NCBI RefSeq assembly: GCF_022758885.1
Contig: NZ_JALEBH010000001.1
Coordinates: 2,573,501-2,637,500 of the forward strand
DNA: 64,000 nucleotides
Reading direction: 5' to 3'
DNA from: Sphingobium sp. BYY-5
GTDB lineage: Bacteria; Pseudomonadota; Alphaproteobacteria; Sphingomonadales; Sphingomonadaceae
Notes under the pieces: generated by a model
Seen by the model: the letters and a program-made list of their open reading frames with translations, nothing else
What the model was told of the DNA's origin: nothing
Database searches by the model: none
Made by a program: the position numbers and the translations under genes
Shown here: positions 45,568 through 54,417 of the stretch, one piece after another
Layout: every line of letters starts with the position of its first letter
Position numbering within the stretch: the stretch's first letter is position 1

Positions 45568-47235
45568 TTATCGTCTTGCCTTGGCGGCTTGCGGTGCGAA
45601 CAGGTCGCCGAAGAAGTCCTGCGCGAACCATTGGGGCAACGTATCGCTATCGGCCATGGCGCGGGTGATGCGGTAATTGGCTTCGGCAAAGCGCGCGCCT
45701 GCATTCCAGTCGATCTTCTGGCTCATGTCGTCGCCCGGATGATGATAGGCGCCGCCCAGGAAATCGCCCCAGGCTTTTTCGCCGCCATTGGCGTAGCCGG
45801 TGGCGAGAAAGACGGCGGGCACGCCCTGCTTCACGAACATATAATGATCGGAGCGGACGAAGATCGTCTCCTGCGGCATCGGGTCGGGGGAGAGCTTCAC
45901 GCCCATCGGCGCGACGGCCTTGGCGACGATCGGCCCCAGCGTCGAATGGTCCGCGCCAAAGGCGATGAGGTCGGTGAAGGGGTAGAGCAGCAGCGGCATG
46001 TCGAGATCGACATTGCCGACGATCTGGTTGACCGGAACGCTTGGATGGCGCGCGAAATAATCGGCGCCCAGCAACCCTTTTTCCTCGCCGGTCGAGGCGA
46101 GGAAGATGATCGAGCGGCGCGGCTTGTCTGGCGATTGCGCCATGGCGCGCGCGACTTCCAGCATGGTCGCGACGCCCGCTGCATTGTCGAGCGCGCCGTT
46201 ATTGATGCGATCCTTGTCTACCGGATCACCCGGTTTCGCGGGGCTGACCCCGATATGGTCGAGATGGGCGGACAGGACGACATATTGGTCCTTCAGCGCC
46301 GAATCGCTGCCCGGCAGGATGGCGACGACATTGGGGCTGGTGACGCGCTGGCTGATGCTGTCCGCCTTGATCTGTACGCTGGTCTTGAGTGCGAACCCCT
46401 TGGGCTTGCCGCCTACCTTGTCGGCGGTCCTGCGGATCGCGGCGATGGTCGTGGGCGCAGCGGCGAATACTGCGTCGACCGCCGGATCATTGAGCGAAGC
46501 CGATGCGCGGATGCCCGGCGCTTCGTCGAAAGGCACGCCCTGCGGTGAGACCCAGGTGAAATCGGGTTCGTCGGCAAACTGCACCATGCGCGCCCATGGC
46601 CGCGCTTTCATCGACTGGATCGTGCCGACCGAGACCATGCCGATCGCGCCATGCGCCTGCGCGATCATCGCCTTGGTGGCGGAGAGATGCGCGCCTTCCT
46701 CGCTCGGCAGCCCCTTGGGATAGCCGCGCAGGGTGACGACAATCTTCCCTTTGACGTCCAGCCCCGCATAGTCGTTGAGGCCCAGCGGCGCATTTTCCAG
46801 GCCATAGCCGACGAAGACGAGCGGCGCCGTGACGTCCAGATGCGGCTCGGCGGCGTTCAGCCCGACCAGCACGTCGCCGGCATGGGTGAAGCGCGTCGCG
46901 CCGCTGGGGCCGGTCACGGTCAGCGTGGCGGGCGTCTGCGCCCGCTCGGTCTTCTGGAAGGTGATGCGTTGCAGCCAGCTTCCATCATCGCCTGCGGGCT
47001 TGAGGCCCAGCCCGTCGAACTGGCTGGCGACGTAGCGGGCGGCGATCTCATGCCCTTCGCTTCCCGTATCGCGGCCCTTGAGCAGATCGTCGGCCAGAAA
47101 TTCGACATGCGCGCGCACGGCGGCGGGCGAGAAGGCGGGATCGGTTGATGTCGCCCTTCCCGACGAAGATTGGGCGGACAGGGCGGCGGGAAGGGCGAGG
47201 GCGGTAGCGGCAGCCAGCAAGGCCAGGCGTTTCAT
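45568..47235 (-). CDS. Secreted M28 family zinc aminopeptidase
   Basis: A 555-residue exported peptidase. The signal peptide is MKRLALLAAATALALPAALSAQ. A PA-like insertion (~residues 100-240: PLVFVGYGLENAPLGLNDYAGLDVKGKIVVTL) interrupts the N-terminal part. Then come the M28 metal ligands: LSAHLDHIG (His, Asp), NNGALDNAAGVATMLEVARAM (Asp), STGEEKGLLGADYF (Glu), DLDM and YHHPGDD (His). It removes N-terminal residues from peptides in the periplasm or outside. It is divergent from the M16 peptidase gene, 193 bases apart. Confidence 0.92.
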   Translation of the reverse strand: MKRLALLAAATALALPAALSAQSSSGRATSTDPAFSPAAVRAHVEFLADDLLKGRDTGSEGHEIAARYVASQFDGLGLKPAGDDGSWLQRITFQKTERAQTPATLTVTGPSGATRFTHAGDVLVGLNAAEPHLDVTAPLVFVGYGLENAPLGLNDYAGLDVKGKIVVTLRGYPKGLPSEEGAHLSATKAMIAQAHGAIGMVSVGTIQSMKARPWARMVQFADEPDFTWVSPQGVPFDEAPGIRASASLNDPAVDAVFAAAPTTIAAIRRTADKVGGKPKGFALKTSVQIKADSISQRVTSPNVVAILPGSDSALKDQYVVLSAHLDHIGVSPAKPGDPVDKDRINNGALDNAAGVATMLEVARAMAQSPDKPRRSIIFLASTGEEKGLLGADYFARHPSVPVNQIVGNVDLDMPLLLYPFTDLIAFGADHSTLGPIVAKAVAPMGVKLSPDPMPQETIFVRSDHYMFVKQGVPAVFLATGYANGGEKAWGDFLGGAYHHPGDDMSQKIDWNAGARFAEANYRITRAMADSDTLPQWFAQDFFGDLFAPQAAKARR

Positions 47236-47428
47236 GGATGGAAGGACTTTCGGAATATTATCTATGGCGACAGACTTGCCGCCCGCCTTTCGCCTTGTCC
47301 AGCATGGCGATGGCATTTGCCGCCGAACGCTCTTGTATATTGCGCCTCTACCACGCCCCGCTATGGTGCGGGTCATCGCGGCGCATATCCTTGGCCGCAC
47401 GGTCCGTAGCTCTTGCCAGAGGCCTTTC

Positions 47429-50302
47429 ATGATCCTTTCCCCTTTGTCGCGCCGGCTGCCCCTGCTGATCGGCCTGTCCGCGCTTGCCCTGACGCCGATG
47501 ACCCAGGCGATGGCCCAGACCGGGTCCGCCACGCAGAGCGCGGCGCCTGCGCCGCTTTCCAGCCTCGTGTCGAAGGTAGATATTCCCTATGAGGAGTTCC
47601 GGCTGCCCAACGGCCTGCGCGTCATCGTCCACACCGACCGCAAGGCGCCGGTGGTGGCGGTGTCGGTCTGGTATCATGTCGGGTCGCGCTATGAGCCGGC
47701 GGGCAAGACCGGCTTTGCCCATCTGTTCGAACATCTGATGTTCTATGGCTCGGAAAATGCCGATGGGCCTTTCTTCGGGCGGCTGGAGGATATCGGCGCG
47801 ACCGACTGGAACGGCACGACCTGGTTCGATCGCACCAATTATTTCGAGACGGTGCCGACCGGTGCGCTCGACCGGGCGCTGTTCCTGGAATCCGACCGTA
47901 TGGGCCATCTGCTGGGCGCGGTGACGCAGACCAAGCTCGACGCCCAGCGCAGCGTTGTCCAGAATGAAAAGCGCATGGGCGAGAATGAGCCCTATGGCCT
48001 GGTCGAATATGCGCAGCTTGCCGCTTTGCTGCCGGAGGGGCATCCCTATCATCATTCGACCATCGGTTCGATGGCGGACCTGAACGCCGCAAGCCTGGCC
48101 GACGTCCAGAACTGGTTCAAGACCCATTATGGCCCCAACAATGCCGTGCTGGTGCTGGCCGGGGATATCGACGTCGTCACGGCCAGGGCGAAGGTGGGCA
48201 AGTGGTTCGGCAATATCCCCGCCGGCCCCGCGCCCAAGGATGTGGACGCGACCGTGCCGACCCTGGCCAAGGATGCCGAGGTGGCGATGCACGACAATGT
48301 CGCGGCGACCCGCCTCTATCGCAACTGGGTGGTGCCGGGTGTCAATTCGGCCGACCTGCCGCAACTTGACCTTGCCATGACCGTGTTCGGCGGTCTTGGT
48401 TCCTCCCGCCTCGACAATGCGCTGGTGCGCGACGAGAAGGTGGCGGTCGGGGTCAAGGCCAGCATCCAGCCTTTCGAGAAACTGAGCTTCGCGGAGATCA
48501 CCGTCGATGTGAAGCCGGGGGCAGACCCGGTGGCGGTGGGCAAGCGGCTGGACCAGTTGCTGGCCGATTACCTCGCCAAGGGACCGACCGCCGATGAGGT
48601 GCTGCGCGCCGCGACGCAGCAGGCGTCGGGCACGATTTCGGGGCTGGAGAAGGTCGGCGGTTTTTCGGGCAAGGCGGTGACGCTGGCCGAGGGCGCGGTC
48701 TATTCCGACGATCCGGGCAAATATAAGAAGGATCTGGCCGTCTATGCCGCCGCGACGCCGCAGACGGTGGCGGCGGTCGCCCGCAAATGGCTGGGCCGGC
48801 CGGTGCTGCGCCTGACCGTCGCGCCGGGCGAGCGGACGGCGGCCGACAATGCGCTGGCCGGTAATGCAACCCACAAGCCTGCCTATTTCCGCAATCCCGA
48901 TGCAGCCGCGCCCGCCGCTGCGACCCCGCCCGCGCCGACCAAGATCGCCGAACCGCCGATCGAGCCGGTCAAGGATCTGGTCTTTCCGGCTATCGAACAT
49001 GCCACGCTGAAGAACGGCATTCCGGTCGTCTTCGCGCGCCGGACGGCGGTGCCGACCGTGCGCGTCTCGGTCGCCTTCGATGCGGGCAACGCCGCCGACG
49101 ACAAGGCGAAGCTGGGCACGGCGGGCCTGACCACAGCGCTGCTGGATGAAGGCACGACGACCCGGTCGTCGGTGCAGATCGCCGAGGAGCAGGAGCGGCT
49201 GGGCGCATCGATCAGCGCGGGCAACAGCATGGATCGCACCAATGTCGGCCTGTTCGCGCTCAAGCCCAATCTCGACGCCTCGCTGGGCCTGCTGGCTGAC
49301 GTGATCCGCAACCCCGCCTTCGCCCCGGCCGAGGTGGAGCGGCTGCGCGGGCAGGTGCTGACCCGCATCGCGGCGGAAAAGACCGAACCGATGGCGATCG
49401 CCCAGCGGATGCTGCCGCCGCTCCTTTATGGCCAGATGCATCCCTATGGCATCCCCTTCACCGGGTCGGGCACCGAAGCGGGCGTCAAGGCGGTGACGCG
49501 CGCCGACCTTATCACGTTTCATGACAAGTGGCTGCGGCCGGACAATGCGACCATCTTCGTCGCGGGCGACACGACGCTGGCCGATTTGCTGCCGCTGCTG
49601 GAAAAGCGGTTCGGCGACTGGCAGGCGCCCGCTGCGGCGAAGGGGGCCAAGCTCTTCCGCATGGATCGGATGATGCGTCCTGCGCGCATCGTGCTGGTCG
49701 ACAAGCCGCAAAGCCCGCAGTCGATGATCCTGGCCGGGCTGCTGACCAACAAGGCGGGGACCGACAATCCGGTGACGCTGTCGACCGCGAATGAAGTGCT
49801 GGGCGGCAGCAGTTCCTCGCGCCTCATCATGGACCTGCGCGAGACGAAGGGCTGGGCCTATTATGCCGGCACCGCGCTGCCCGGCGTCAAGGAGACGATC
49901 CCGCTGCTGGTCTATGCCCCGGTGCAGACCGACAAGACCGGCGAATCGATCATCGCCGCGCGCAAGGACATCAGCGAGTTCCTGACCAGCAAGGGCACGA
50001 CCGAGGCGGAGCGCAACCAGACTATCAACAGCCAGATACTGTCGCTGCCCGGCAGCTTCGAAACCTCGTCCGACCTGCTGACGGCGATGATGCGCAATAA
50101 TCTGATCGGCCGGCCCGACGATTATTATGAGACGCTGCCCAAGACCTACCGCGCCATGACCGCGGCTGACCTGGACAAGGCAGCGCGCGAGGCGATCAAT
50201 CCCGACCGGCTGATCTGGGTCGTGGTGGGCGATGCGAAACTGGTGCGGCCGCAGCTTGACGCGGTGGGCTTGCCGGTGGAAATGGGCACATTGGCTGATT
50301 GA
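47429..50302 (+). CDS. M16 family zinc peptidase, double-domain, exported
   Basis: A 957-residue protein with signal peptide (ALALTPMTQAMAQ) and two M16 halves. The first half has the inverted zinc motif HLFEH (His98, His102) and a distal Glu region in QRSVVQNEKRMGENEP. The second half, from ~residue 505, lacks HxxEH, as usual for pitrilysin-type proteins, but keeps LGGSSSSRLIMDLRETKGWAYYAG. A Pro/Ala linker joins them. It degrades peptides in the periplasm. Start at ATG 47429; longer upstream frames run into the antisense of the M28 gene. Confidence 0.92.
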   Translation: MILSPLSRRLPLLIGLSALALTPMTQAMAQTGSATQSAAPAPLSSLVSKVDIPYEEFRLPNGLRVIVHTDRKAPVVAVSVWYHVGSRYEPAGKTGFAHLFEHLMFYGSENADGPFFGRLEDIGATDWNGTTWFDRTNYFETVPTGALDRALFLESDRMGHLLGAVTQTKLDAQRSVVQNEKRMGENEPYGLVEYAQLAALLPEGHPYHHSTIGSMADLNAASLADVQNWFKTHYGPNNAVLVLAGDIDVVTARAKVGKWFGNIPAGPAPKDVDATVPTLAKDAEVAMHDNVAATRLYRNWVVPGVNSADLPQLDLAMTVFGGLGSSRLDNALVRDEKVAVGVKASIQPFEKLSFAEITVDVKPGADPVAVGKRLDQLLADYLAKGPTADEVLRAATQQASGTISGLEKVGGFSGKAVTLAEGAVYSDDPGKYKKDLAVYAAATPQTVAAVARKWLGRPVLRLTVAPGERTAADNALAGNATHKPAYFRNPDAAAPAAATPPAPTKIAEPPIEPVKDLVFPAIEHATLKNGIPVVFARRTAVPTVRVSVAFDAGNAADDKAKLGTAGLTTALLDEGTTTRSSVQIAEEQERLGASISAGNSMDRTNVGLFALKPNLDASLGLLADVIRNPAFAPAEVERLRGQVLTRIAAEKTEPMAIAQRMLPPLLYGQMHPYGIPFTGSGTEAGVKAVTRADLITFHDKWLRPDNATIFVAGDTTLADLLPLLEKRFGDWQAPAAAKGAKLFRMDRMMRPARIVLVDKPQSPQSMILAGLLTNKAGTDNPVTLSTANEVLGGSSSSRLIMDLRETKGWAYYAGTALPGVKETIPLLVYAPVQTDKTGESIIAARKDISEFLTSKGTTEAERNQTINSQILSLPGSFETSSDLLTAMMRNNLIGRPDDYYETLPKTYRAMTAADLDKAAREAINPDRLIWVVVGDAKLVRPQLDAVGLPVEMGTLAD

Positions 50303-50330
50303 CGCCAACGTAAAGTTAAGGAGACAGGAT

Positions 50331-50633
50331 ATGGCTGCAGTGGATGGCGCCTATGATTGCGTGGCGAAGACGCCGATGGGCGACCAGAAGGGTGTGTTCA
50401 CCGTCATCAGCAGCGGCGACCGGTTCAACGGCACCTTCGCCGGCATGATGGGGTCGCTGGACGTGATCGACGGCAAGGTCGACGGCGCCAGGCTGAGCTG
50501 GAAGATGGACATGACCATGCCCATGCCGATGACGCTGGAATGCGAAGCGGATGTGGCGGGCGACGCCATCACCGGCACGATGCAACTGGGCGCGTTTGGG
50601 GCTTCGGCCTTTACCGGGACGCGACGGGCGTAA
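50331..50633 (+). CDS. Small conserved hypothetical protein
   Basis: A 100-residue, beta-rich soluble protein: MAAVDGAYDCVAKTPMGDQKGVFTVISSGDRFNGTFAGMMGSLDVIDGKVDGARLSW, then MDMTMPMPMTLECEADV and GDAITGTMQLGAFG. The pattern of short strands around Gly recalls small lipocalin-like or 'avidin-like' folds, but no family is recognised. AAGGAGACAGG precedes the ATG, 28 bases after the M16 stop, so it may be co-transcribed. It has no signal peptide. Confidence 0.62.
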   Translation: MAAVDGAYDCVAKTPMGDQKGVFTVISSGDRFNGTFAGMMGSLDVIDGKVDGARLSWKMDMTMPMPMTLECEADVAGDAITGTMQLGAFGASAFTGTRRA

Positions 50634-50648
50634 AGGACGACATTCCAA

Positions 50649-50688
50649 CCTCCGTTCGTTTCGAGTGAAGTCGAGAAACGAACGGAGG
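50649..50688. repeat. REP-like palindrome, short form
   Basis: CCTCCGTTCGTTTC and GAAACGAACGGAGG are exact 14-base arms around GAGTGAAGTCGA. The same CTCCGTTCG(T/C)TTCGAG unit occurs again at 55819-55895, so it is a dispersed repeat. It lies between the small hypothetical gene and the marR promoter. Confidence 0.88.
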
Positions 50689-50744
50689 GAATGGCCCTTC
50701 CCAAATCGGGAAGTGCTACAGCGATGCGTACAGCTACATGCGCA

Positions 50745-50774
50745 TTGACAATATTCATTAGTTAGCTATCTAAT
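50745..50774 (+). promoter_or_regulatory. marR promoter with overlapping operator
   Basis: A perfect -35 TTGACA (50745-50750) is followed by TATCTA (50767-50772, spacer 16) or TCTAAT (50769-50774, spacer 18). The near-palindrome TTAGTTAG-CTATCTAA (50758-50773, one mismatch) covers the spacer and -10. It resembles MarR family operators. The ATG at 50779 is only 4-6 bases after the -10, so the transcript would be leaderless. Confidence 0.65.
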
Positions 50775-50778
50775 AAGA

Positions 50779-51228
50779 ATGCCCCTTGCAGAGTCGAAGC
50801 GCGCGCTGGCGCATAAAATGGCGCCGGTCGCCCGGAACTGGCGGCAACTGGCCGACAGCATGTTGGCCGAGTTTGGCGTGTCGAACAGCGCGGGTTGGTG
50901 CCTGATCCATATCGATCGCATCGGTCCGGACGTGCGCCAGGCGGAACTGGCCGATTCGCTCGACATCAGCCAGCCGTCGCTGGTCCGCACGCTCGACCAG
51001 TTGCAGGCGGCGGGTCTGGTCGGCCGCTCGCCCCATCCCGAAGACAAGCGATCCAACATCATCGCGCTGACGCCTGCCGGACAGGAACTGGTCGGTCAGA
51101 TCGAGGACAAGCTCGGGGCGCTGCGTGCCGACCTGCTGCGCGATGTTCCCGACGAGGCGATCGAGATCATGGTCGAGTTGCTCGACCTGCTCGGCCGCCG
51201 GATCGCCGAACGGCGGAGCCGGACGTGA
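50779..51228 (+). CDS. MarR family transcriptional regulator
   Basis: A 149-residue winged-helix repressor. The DNA-binding part is RQAELADSLDISQPSLVRTLDQLQAAGLVGRSPHPEDKRSNIIALTPAGQEL; helices at each end form the dimer. It most likely represses its own operon, which encodes an efflux system, and releases in response to an aromatic acid or drug (inference). Its stop overlaps the GTG of the FUSC gene (GTGA). A second ATG at 50818 would be the alternative start. Confidence 0.9.
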   Translation: MPLAESKRALAHKMAPVARNWRQLADSMLAEFGVSNSAGWCLIHIDRIGPDVRQAELADSLDISQPSLVRTLDQLQAAGLVGRSPHPEDKRSNIIALTPAGQELVGQIEDKLGALRADLLRDVPDEAIEIMVELLDLLGRRIAERRSRT

Positions 51229-53291
51229 CGCTGCGCCTGCTCAGCGAAAAGCTTGGTGTCCCCGCCGCGCTCTTTTCCCTGAAATGCCTCGTTGCGGCGA
51301 TGCTGGCGCTGTTCGTCGCGTTCAGTATCGGGCTGGAACGGCCCTATTGGGCGTTCCTGACCAGCTATATCGTCGCCCAGCCCATGGCCGGCGCGGTGAT
51401 TTCCAAGGCGTTGTTCCGTATCGTCGGCACCTTTGTCGGCGCGATGTTTGCGGTCGCCATCGTGCCGCCGCTGGTCAATGCGCCCGAACTGCTCTCGCTT
51501 GCCATGGCGTCATGGCTGGGATTGAGCGTCTTCGTGTCGCTGCTCGACCGCACGCCGCGATCCTATATGTTCGTGCTGGCGGGCTATACCGCCTGCCTGA
51601 TCGTCTTTCCCGACGTCGACACGCCGCAGACCGTCTTCACCGTCGCCTCGCTGCGCGTGCAGGAAATATTGATCGGCATCCTGTCGGGCGCTCTGGTGCA
51701 TGGCATCATCCTGCCCGGATCGATCACCGGCGTGCTGCTGGGCCGGGTGGAGGCGATATTGCGCGATGCCGAACGCTGGTCGCGCGACGCCATCGCGATC
51801 GATCCGGTGCAGGGATTGGACGCCGAGCGCCGCCGTCTGGCGCAGGATGTCACCGAACTGCACCAGATGTCGGTCCATCTGCCCTTCGACATCAGCCGCC
51901 TCGCGCCCCGCGTCCGCACCGTGCGCGCGTTGCAGGACCAGTTGTCGCTGCTGCTGCAGCTGGGTGCGGCGGTGGAGGATCGGCTGGCGCAGCTCAAGGC
52001 TGCCAATCGCGGTGTCGTGCCGCGACGGGTCGAGAGGCTGATCGCCGATGTGCGGCTGTGGCTGGACACGCCGGTTGTCGACAATGGGGTGCGCGCGGAA
52101 AAGGCGCAGGCCCTGATCGATCGCTGCGTCGCGCTGGAGCCGGTGGTGCGCACCGGCATGGGCTGGCGCGATATGATGCGGCTCAGCCTCTATGCCCGGC
52201 TTGCCACGCTTATCGCGGTGCATCGCGACTGCCGCGACCTGTGCGACCAGATGGCGATCCATAGCCGCGCCGCCGTGACGCCCCGCGTCGCCGAACTGCT
52301 GGAGGGACGCCGCAACCGCGAACTGCACCGCGACTATGCCGGGGCGGCGCGCGGCGCCTTCGCCGCCTTCACGACCGTGGCCGTCGGCTGCGCGCTGTGG
52401 ATCGGCAGCGGGTGGAAGGATGGCAGCACGGCGGTCATGCTGGCCGGCGTCTTCCTGGCGCTGTTTTCGGCATCGGACAATCCGCTGGCCCCGCTCAAGG
52501 GGTTCATGATCGGCACCATTGCCGCTTCAGCGCTGGGCGCTGTCTATGGCTATGCGATCATGCCCCGGCTGGATGGCTTTGCGATGCTGGCCATGGCCTA
52601 TGCGCCGATGCTGCTGATATTGGGCGCGATGATGGCGTCGCCCCGCTGGATGGGGATTGCGCTGCCGACCCTGTTGGGGCTGGGCAGCCCGGTGCTGCTG
52701 TCCGACCATTATGTCAGCGCCTTTGGCGCCTACATCAACGGCGCGGTGGCGCAGATCGTGGGCATCTGGTTCGCGATCATCATGGCCGGGCTGCTCCAGT
52801 CGGCGGGCGTCGAGCGGGCGATCCGCAGGACCGTGCGTGCGGGCTGGACGGATATCGCCAATCGCGCGACATTGATGTCGCCGCCGGACGTGCGCGGCTG
52901 GATCAACCGGATGCTCGACCGGATCGCCTTGCTCGCGCCGCGCCTGGCCGCCACGCGCCGGGACAGCGGCAAGCCGCTCTACGACGCGCTGCGCGACCTG
53001 CGTACCGGCGTGGCGATCGGCGAGTTGCGGCAATTGCGGCTGGATCTGCCGCTTGATGAAGGCGCGCCGCTGGCCGATGTGCTGGGGGGCGTAAGCGCCC
53101 ATTATCGCCGGCTGGACCCCGATGCGCCGCAAGCCGCCGATCCCGCCCTGCTCCAGCATATCGACGCGGCGATCGACGATCTGGCGGCCAATCCCGGTGC
53201 CGCGATCCGCCGTGAAGCGGTGCTGGGGCTGGTCAGCCTGCGCCGCAACCTGTTCCCGGAGGCGCAAGGCTATCGGAGGGCCGCCGCATGA
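51225..53291 (+). CDS. FUSC family inner-membrane efflux transporter (AaeB-like)
   Basis: A 688-residue inner-membrane protein, GTG start overlapping the marR stop. Two bundles of about six helices are at residues ~20-175 and ~375-535, with cytoplasmic domains after each, as in AaeB/FUSC pumps. The segment RPYWAFLTSYIVAQPMAGAVISKALFRIVGT is the family signature and is echoed in the second half by SDNPLAPLKGFMIGTIAASALG. AaeB exports aromatic carboxylic acids with AaeA. Its end overlaps the DUF1656 gene by four bases. Confidence 0.9.
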   Translation: MTLRLLSEKLGVPAALFSLKCLVAAMLALFVAFSIGLERPYWAFLTSYIVAQPMAGAVISKALFRIVGTFVGAMFAVAIVPPLVNAPELLSLAMASWLGLSVFVSLLDRTPRSYMFVLAGYTACLIVFPDVDTPQTVFTVASLRVQEILIGILSGALVHGIILPGSITGVLLGRVEAILRDAERWSRDAIAIDPVQGLDAERRRLAQDVTELHQMSVHLPFDISRLAPRVRTVRALQDQLSLLLQLGAAVEDRLAQLKAANRGVVPRRVERLIADVRLWLDTPVVDNGVRAEKAQALIDRCVALEPVVRTGMGWRDMMRLSLYARLATLIAVHRDCRDLCDQMAIHSRAAVTPRVAELLEGRRNRELHRDYAGAARGAFAAFTTVAVGCALWIGSGWKDGSTAVMLAGVFLALFSASDNPLAPLKGFMIGTIAASALGAVYGYAIMPRLDGFAMLAMAYAPMLLILGAMMASPRWMGIALPTLLGLGSPVLLSDHYVSAFGAYINGAVAQIVGIWFAIIMAGLLQSAGVERAIRRTVRAGWTDIANRATLMSPPDVRGWINRMLDRIALLAPRLAATRRDSGKPLYDALRDLRTGVAIGELRQLRLDLPLDEGAPLADVLGGVSAHYRRLDPDAPQAADPALLQHIDAAIDDLAANPGAAIRREAVLGLVSLRRNLFPEAQGYRRAAA

Positions 53292-53503
53292 CCGGAGAAA
53301 TCGCATTTGGGGGCGTCTTCGTGCCGACGCTGTTATTGCTCGCGCTGGTGGCGCTGGTCCTGGCCTGGGTCGTGACCCGGCTGATCGGTGCGGCGGGCCT
53401 CTATCGTTTCCTCGCCTATCGGGCGGCCGTCGACCTCAGTATCTTCATACTGATCCTCGGCGGACTCGCCCTCCTCGTCCCTGCCCTTGGAATCCGTCTA
53501 TGA
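53288..53503 (+). CDS. DUF1656 small membrane protein (AaeX-like)
   Basis: A 71-residue protein with two membrane helices (~residues 11-31 and ~47-66) and the family opening EIAFGGVFVPTLLLLALVALVLAW. It is the usual third small subunit of FUSC/AaeAB efflux operons, with an undefined role. Overlaps of four bases on each side (with FUSC and the HlyD gene) show tight translational coupling. Confidence 0.88.
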   Translation: MTGEIAFGGVFVPTLLLLALVALVLAWVVTRLIGAAGLYRFLAYRAAVDLSIFILILGGLALLVPALGIRL

Positions 53504-54417
53504 ACCGCCTCACCAATTCAAAGCTTTTCGGGGGGCTGATCCGCAGCGCCGCCACCATCATCCTCGTCATCGCGGCTGCGCTCGTCGCGATCTGGATGTG
53601 GAACCATTATGAGCGCAGCCCCTGGACTCGCGACGGGCGCGTGCGGGCCGATGTGGTGCGGGTGACGCCTGATATCAGCGGCCTCGTCACATCGGTCGCG
53701 GTGCATGACAATCAGGTAGTGAAGGCGGGCGACCTGCTGTTCGTCATCGATACGCCGCGCTATGCGCTGGCGCTGGAGCAGGCGGAGGCGCAGATCGCCA
53801 GTGCGCAGGCGACGCTGGGGCAGGCGCGGCGTGAGGCGAAGCGCGACACGGCATTGGGCGATCTGGTGGCGGCCGAGACGCATGAGCAGAATCTGGCCAA
53901 GGTGGAGACGGCACAGGCGGCGCTGGCCGAAGCCTATAGCGGGCGCGACGCCGCCGCACTCAACCTCAAGCGGACGAAGATCGTCGCGTCGGTCAATGGC
54001 GTTGTCACCAATCTGGACCTGCATCCGGGCGACTATGTCGGCGCGGGCAGCCAGGCGATGGCACTGATCGACAGCGACTCCCTGCGGGTGGAGGGCTATT
54101 TCGAGGAAACCAAGCTGCCTTTGATCTGCATCGGCGCGCCGGTGACGGTGCGGCTGATGGGCGAGGCGCAGGATGTCCATGGCCGGGTTGAAAGCATCGC
54201 CTATGGCATCAATGACGACAGCCGCAGCAATTCGGGCAACCTGTTGCCCTCGGTCGAGCCGACCTTCTCCTGGGTACGACTGGCCCAGCGCATCCCGGTG
54301 CGGGTGAAGCTGGAGAAGGTGCCGGCGGGGCTGCGCCTGATTTCCGGCCGGACGGCCACGGTGACGGTGCAGCCGGCGACGAAGGACGCCAGGCCGGGGG
54401 AATGCCGCCATGGGTAA
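53500..54417 (+). CDS. HlyD/EmrA-type membrane fusion protein (AaeA-like)
   Basis: A 305-residue periplasmic adaptor. One N-terminal membrane helix (AATIILVIAAALVAIWMW), first half of the lipoyl domain (PDISGLVTSVAVHDNQVVKAGDLLFVID), a coiled-coil hairpin (~85-155), the second lipoyl half (IVASVNGVVTNLDLHPGDYVGAG) and a beta-barrel region. It links the FUSC pump to the outer-membrane channel encoded next. Its end overlaps that gene by eight bases. Confidence 0.92.
   Translation: MNRLTNSKLFGGLIRSAATIILVIAAALVAIWMWNHYERSPWTRDGRVRADVVRVTPDISGLVTSVAVHDNQVVKAGDLLFVIDTPRYALALEQAEAQIASAQATLGQARREAKRDTALGDLVAAETHEQNLAKVETAQAALAEAYSGRDAAALNLKRTKIVASVNGVVTNLDLHPGDYVGAGSQAMALIDSDSLRVEGYFEETKLPLICIGAPVTVRLMGEAQDVHGRVESIAYGINDDSRSNSGNLLPSVEPTFSWVRLAQRIPVRVKLEKVPAGLRLISGRTATVTVQPATKDARPGECRHG

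Noticed and set aside
47348..50308. 986-codon open frame on the minus strand opposite the M16 peptidase
   Set aside because: The sequence is His/Arg/Gly-rich with no domain, and the M16 gene on the other strand has a signal peptide, zinc motif and both halves intact.
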